Shown: positions 57,772 through 64,000 of the stretch, piece by piece | Layout of the letters: each line of letters begins with the position of its first letter | Position numbering within the stretch: position 1 is the stretch's first letter | NCBI GenBank assembly: GCA_054601695.1 | Contig: BAAHQB010000012.1 | Coordinates: 1,178,001 to 1,242,000 of the forward strand | Origin: Amorphochlora amoebiformis | Taxonomy: Eukaryota > Cercozoa > Chlorarachniophyceae | Length of the DNA: 64,000 nucleotides | Direction: 5' to 3' | Translations under genes and position numbers: made by a program | Notes under the pieces: generated by a model | The model's database searches: none | What the model saw: only the letters and a program-made list of their open reading frames with translations | Told to the model about the DNA's origin: nothing

Positions 57772-57810
<39 letters not shown>

Positions 57811-57972
57811 GACATATATGAGTCCGTTTGATTCAAAGTGGAGCATATCTATCCAAGTCAAATTGCAGCATGTTTATATATATATATATATGTATCTTTA
57901 TATTTATATATATATATACATACATATGTATGTATATACACATAATGTATGTACAGATATGTATATGAATAT

Positions 57973-58018
<46 letters not shown>

Positions 58019-58036
58019 GCATATGTATGTATATAC

Positions 58037-58070
<34 letters not shown>

Positions 58071-58193
58071 ATATGTATGTATATTGTATGTGCAGATACT
58101 AAAATGAATATATATATATATATATGTATATATTTGTAAATATTTATATGCAAGTAAATATATATATAATAATATTACATATATATATATTAG

Positions 58194-58257
<64 letters not shown>

Positions 58258-59168
58258 CATATATATATATATATATGTATACATATGTATATATATATAT
58301 ATATAAAGATGTTTTTATGTTTACATACAAGAACATATAAACATGTATATATGCCCACATGTTCCTATTATATATATATATATATATATAAATACATATA
58401 TATATATATGCTCATATGTTCATATGTATATGCGTGTATGTTTTTGTCATATATATACACATATGTATACACATGCACATATATGTATGTATATGTATAT
58501 ATATATATATATACATATATATACATATATATGTATATATATTATATATATATATATATATATAACATATATATATACATAATATATATATATGTACTAC
58601 ACAAGCATAACGTTCCGCCATTAATACGCATTCATGCATAATGGATGCATTATGTATGTAACTAAATGTACAAATAAATATATCAATACATATTAAAATT
58701 CGTAATATTATCTACTTATGTATTCAACCTATGATTGAGCCTCGAGTCACAATGCAGTTTATAGTTTGAACCTAGTGCGCCTTCCTCACAATAGGGATTT
58801 CTCGTACTCCAAAATACCCTTCCTGTTATTTATAAACATAAATATATATATAATATATATATATATAAATATATATATATATAAATATGTGCATACATCT
58901 ATACATATTATATTATGTAAGCCTTGTGGGTATCTTCTAATACAAAGATGTACACATATCTTTCAATATTTAGATCTAAGTGATATGAATACCTATGTAA
59001 CATTCTTTCCATAATGAAGAACATGAACTTGACTCAAGTAGTTAAACAAGTACCACACAAGATAGTGTGAATAATTCAGATTATATATACACATATATAT
59101 ATATATATGTCTATAAAATATCATATGTATTTTTATTTAATACACGAAAGTATGCGTACGTATAAAAA

Positions 59169-59206
<38 letters not shown>

Positions 59207-59344
59207 TAATATATATATATATATATGTATATATATACCGTACATACATATATATTATCCTTATATACACACACACATATATATATATATATATACATAT
59301 ATATGTATATAACACGTACACATATATAGATATTTACATGCATA

Positions 59345-59380
<36 letters not shown>

Positions 59381-59428
59381 CTTGTGTATAATATGTATAC
59401 ATATATACCTACATATATATATATATAC

Positions 59429-59459
<31 letters not shown>

Positions 59460-59507
59460 ATATATATATAATATGTATGTATGTGAATATACATGTATAT
59501 ATACATA

Positions 59508-59538
<31 letters not shown>

Positions 59539-59583
59539 TATTTAGTATATATATATATATATATATTCTTATGTATAATATGT

Positions 59584-59655
<72 letters not shown>

Positions 59656-59835
59656 ATATATATATTGTATGTGAATATACATGTACATCCATATATAAAT
59701 ATATACATATATATATATATATTGAAAAATATGAACATATATATGTATATATATAATACATATGCACATATATATATATATACATATTATATATATATAT
59801 ATATATATATTTATAGAATGCATATATATATATAT

Positions 59836-59899
<64 letters not shown>

Positions 59900-59931
59900 T
59901 ATACACATATATACAAATATTTTACATTATG

Positions 59932-59991
<60 letters not shown>

Positions 59992-60190
59992 TATGTATAT
60001 ATGTATATATCATACAATATAAATATACGTATAATTTATATATGCTTATGTATTTCTATATAAATATCACCGATTCTAGAATGAGTTGCAGCCATGGTAC
60101 ACATGACACAGGGCTCGTGCGTTATGTACATATCAAACCTATTGATGTTTATGTGTATATGTAACATTACATAAAAATTTATAAACTTTC

Positions 60191-60223
<33 letters not shown>

Positions 60224-60664
60224 CGTATATATATATATATATTAATGATTCATAGAAACGTAGTGTGTATGTATTGTATCAAATGTAAGACATATACATT
60301 TTCTGTATATTTAATTTTAGACGCATACACAGACGTATGCATCCATACATGTCTACACATGATAAACAGACATATTATATGTATATATATATATATGTGT
60401 GTATATGTGTATATGGTATATAATATATATATTACATGCACATAGATGACACAAAAACACGCTTATACCCCGTACAGAGATACGGCTTGTCCCTCGCCCC
60501 CCTTTCATCCCCCTCCAAACTATCCTCCCTCCCCCTCTTCTCTCCCCTTTTCATATCACTTGGATACCTATCCAGCGTAAATTGGGGCCAATTTCAGTTA
60601 CGATAGAGCTAGGTTGAGGTTTTAGGGCTGGTTTGGTAAACATACATGTATACATATGTATATG

Positions 60665-60719
<55 letters not shown>

Positions 60720-62322
60720 GTATATATTTGTGTATACGTACTTATTTAGTGTAATATATGTGTATATATAGATTACAATTTTAGATCTCGTTTTGATACT
60801 CTATCAATACACCGCATAGCCTAAAATTAGGTTAGAGTTAGGGTTAGAGTTAGAGCTAGCGTTATTGTTGGTAGGGCTAAAATTAGGGTACACCGCGTGG
60901 TGGAGAGGGTGGGGAGGGTTTTGCCCCAACCCTAACCTCTCATCGAACGCTTTAGCTAGGACCTGGCTCGACCTAAGGTTAGAATCAGGTATAGAGTTAG
61001 GGTCCAGGTTACGCCAGGGTTAGGATTGCGGTTAGGGTTGCGGTTAGGGTTCCGGTTTGGGTTGAGGTTTGGGTTAGCGTTAGCGTGAGAACCCGGGGTC
61101 AACAATCACACATCCTATGGGTATCTGACCATTCTTAGCTGCCCGGCTGTTGAAATTAGGGTTCGGATTGGTACAAGGGAGGGTGAGAGACTGAGTCAGC
61201 GTAAAGGATCTATTTGGAACCCTAGCTCTAGTAGTAACATCGTAAGAAGTGCAAATTGTTACCTCGCTTCCTCTATCGCCTGTCTCATAAACCCACACAT
61301 CTCATGCTTCTTCTCCGCCGTGAGCTCTGGGGATGGTTCAGGTTTTCTGGAATTTCGGATTAGAGTTAGGCTAGGGTGAGGGTTAGGGCTGAATTTCAAG
61401 GTTATGGTCAACAGTTTGGGCTTGTTTAGGGTTAAGGCTTAGAGCAGCAAAAAGTTTGGGGAATAACCGTGGGCGTTGGCTGATAGGCCACAGTTTTGAC
61501 CAGGTTTGGAATTCCTGAGGGCGAGTGGTTTGGATTAATGTGATTTGGATTAGGGTTAGCGTTTACGTTAGGGTAAGGATTCTCACCTCTTCAGTTGCCG
61601 GCGGGTGTTTAGGTACCTCAACCGTCTTGACCTCGCATATCATTTCCTGTCGTGTTAGAGTTTTAAGATAAAGAAAATAGGGATAGCTCATATCTCAATT
61701 CCTGCCGGATGAGATTAGGGTTAGGGTTAAGTCAGGGTTAAGGTTAGGATTAGGGTTAGGTTTGGTTGCTCACCTTCAGGGATTTGATCGCTGACTCTTG
61801 CCCTTTGGTGCCTTCAGGACACAAGAGAAGCGTAAGAGTTTTCTTGGGTTTCCCATCTGAACCGGTAGGGTCAGGATTGGGGCTAGTGCTATTTGCGCAT
61901 ACCTAACCCTGGTCTTAGCCCAACCACCCCAGCTGTAACCCTGCCCTAAGCCAACCCTAATCCTGAACCTAGTTCTAACCTGTGGTATCCGTTGCTTGAG
62001 TTTTGCGGATGCGCTTCAGGTGGCGATATTCCGGCATAGGAAACAGCTCATTTGACTATAGTAGGGTTTCGGTTTAGGTTTTATTTTGGGTTAGACTGTG
62101 TCGGGATTAGTATCGGTATGGGATTATGGTCGCTTGAGGGAGGGTGAAGGTTGGGGTTGGGGTTGAGGTTGGTGTTGGGGTTGAGGTTGGGGTTAGAGTT
62201 GGGGTTGGGATTTGGTTGGGTAGGATTACTCTCTTGATCATTTTGCTCGCGTTCTTAGGTTCAACGATGCATGCGGTAAAGATTGTCGGCTCTGAATTGC
62301 GGTTTGAATTGTGTAACTTTAC
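56952..62322 (-). CDS. TAD3: tRNA-specific adenosine deaminase subunit TAD3/ADAT3, 5' end missing
   Basis: Partner of TAD2 in converting A34 to inosine in tRNA. Exons, high to low: 62322-62230, 62046-61980, 61856-61774, 61646-61587, 61514-61501, 61479-61468, 61346-61263, 61146-61093, 60972-60894, 60820-60777, 60567-60469, 60138-60071, 58822-58772, 58661-58628, 57090-56952 (stop TAA). They total 981 nt, 326 codons, phase-consistent. Hallmarks: [94 protein letters not shown] and FKAYRG. The zinc ligands HHA, PC and C are present. The catalytic Glu of active deaminases is replaced (HHAA), as is normal for TAD3. Exons of 14 and 12 nt are inferred from phase. The first exon, with the ATG, was not found. 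Confidence 0.93.
62130..62225. repeat. GGTTGGGGTTGAGG repeat
   Basis: About 14 hexamer-like units GGGGTT/GAGGTT fill the short TAD3 intron after exon 62322-62230. The sense strand is C-rich (AACCCC). Confidence 0.85.

Positions 62323-64000
<1,678 letters not shown>

Noticed and set aside
58771-58801. Plus-strand terminal exon FEPSAPSSQ
   Set aside because: The opposite strand encodes [16 protein letters not shown], which continues TAD3 after HSRI in the right phase.

Overview
Overall. The window is nuclear DNA of a single-celled eukaryote with very intron-rich genes. Short exons of about 10-160 nt sit as islands in a sea of (TA)n microsatellite, with added CT/GA satellites and degenerate telomere-like TTAGGG/CCCTAA arrays. 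Almost every long open frame ([18 protein letters not shown]) is microsatellite and not a gene. Exons were found by eye from splice sites, reading phase and similarity to families I know; no search was run. Two genes carry plastid-type families, Tic22-like and DUF3611. The Tic22-like protein starts with an apparent signal peptide plus transit peptide. This suggests a plastid-bearing protist, probably with a complex (secondary) plastid. I cannot name the species.

Layout. Nine genes lie in strict strand alternation. 1-23.9 kb (-): a class I myosin in at least 47 exons, its 3' end running off the left edge. 24.1-36.3 kb (+): the complete WRAP73/WDR8 WD-repeat protein in 23 exons. 37.5-39.1 kb (-): an unrecognised gene with a SAM-like segment and in-frame TGA codons. 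39.9-40.4 kb (+) and 40.6-40.9 kb (-): two small unknown genes. 41.3-46.4 kb (+): an ankyrin-repeat protein. 46.7-51.0 kb (-): the Tic22-like plastid import protein. 51.1-56.4 kb (+): a DUF3611 plastid membrane protein, divergent from Tic22 across 138 bp. 57.0-62.3 kb (-): TAD3/ADAT3, the non-catalytic subunit of tRNA adenosine deaminase, with its first exon not found. From 62.3 to 64 kb only AT repeats are visible.

Gene logic. The genes are not an operon-like set. Myosin I serves membrane-actin motility, WRAP73 serves centrosome/spindle organisation, TAD3 makes wobble inosine in tRNA, and Tic22 plus DUF3611 are plastid proteins. The common theme is gene structure: alternating orientation, intron expansion by self-complementary repeats, telomere-like intron arrays with mostly C-rich sense strands, occasional GC-AG introns and many AAG acceptors.
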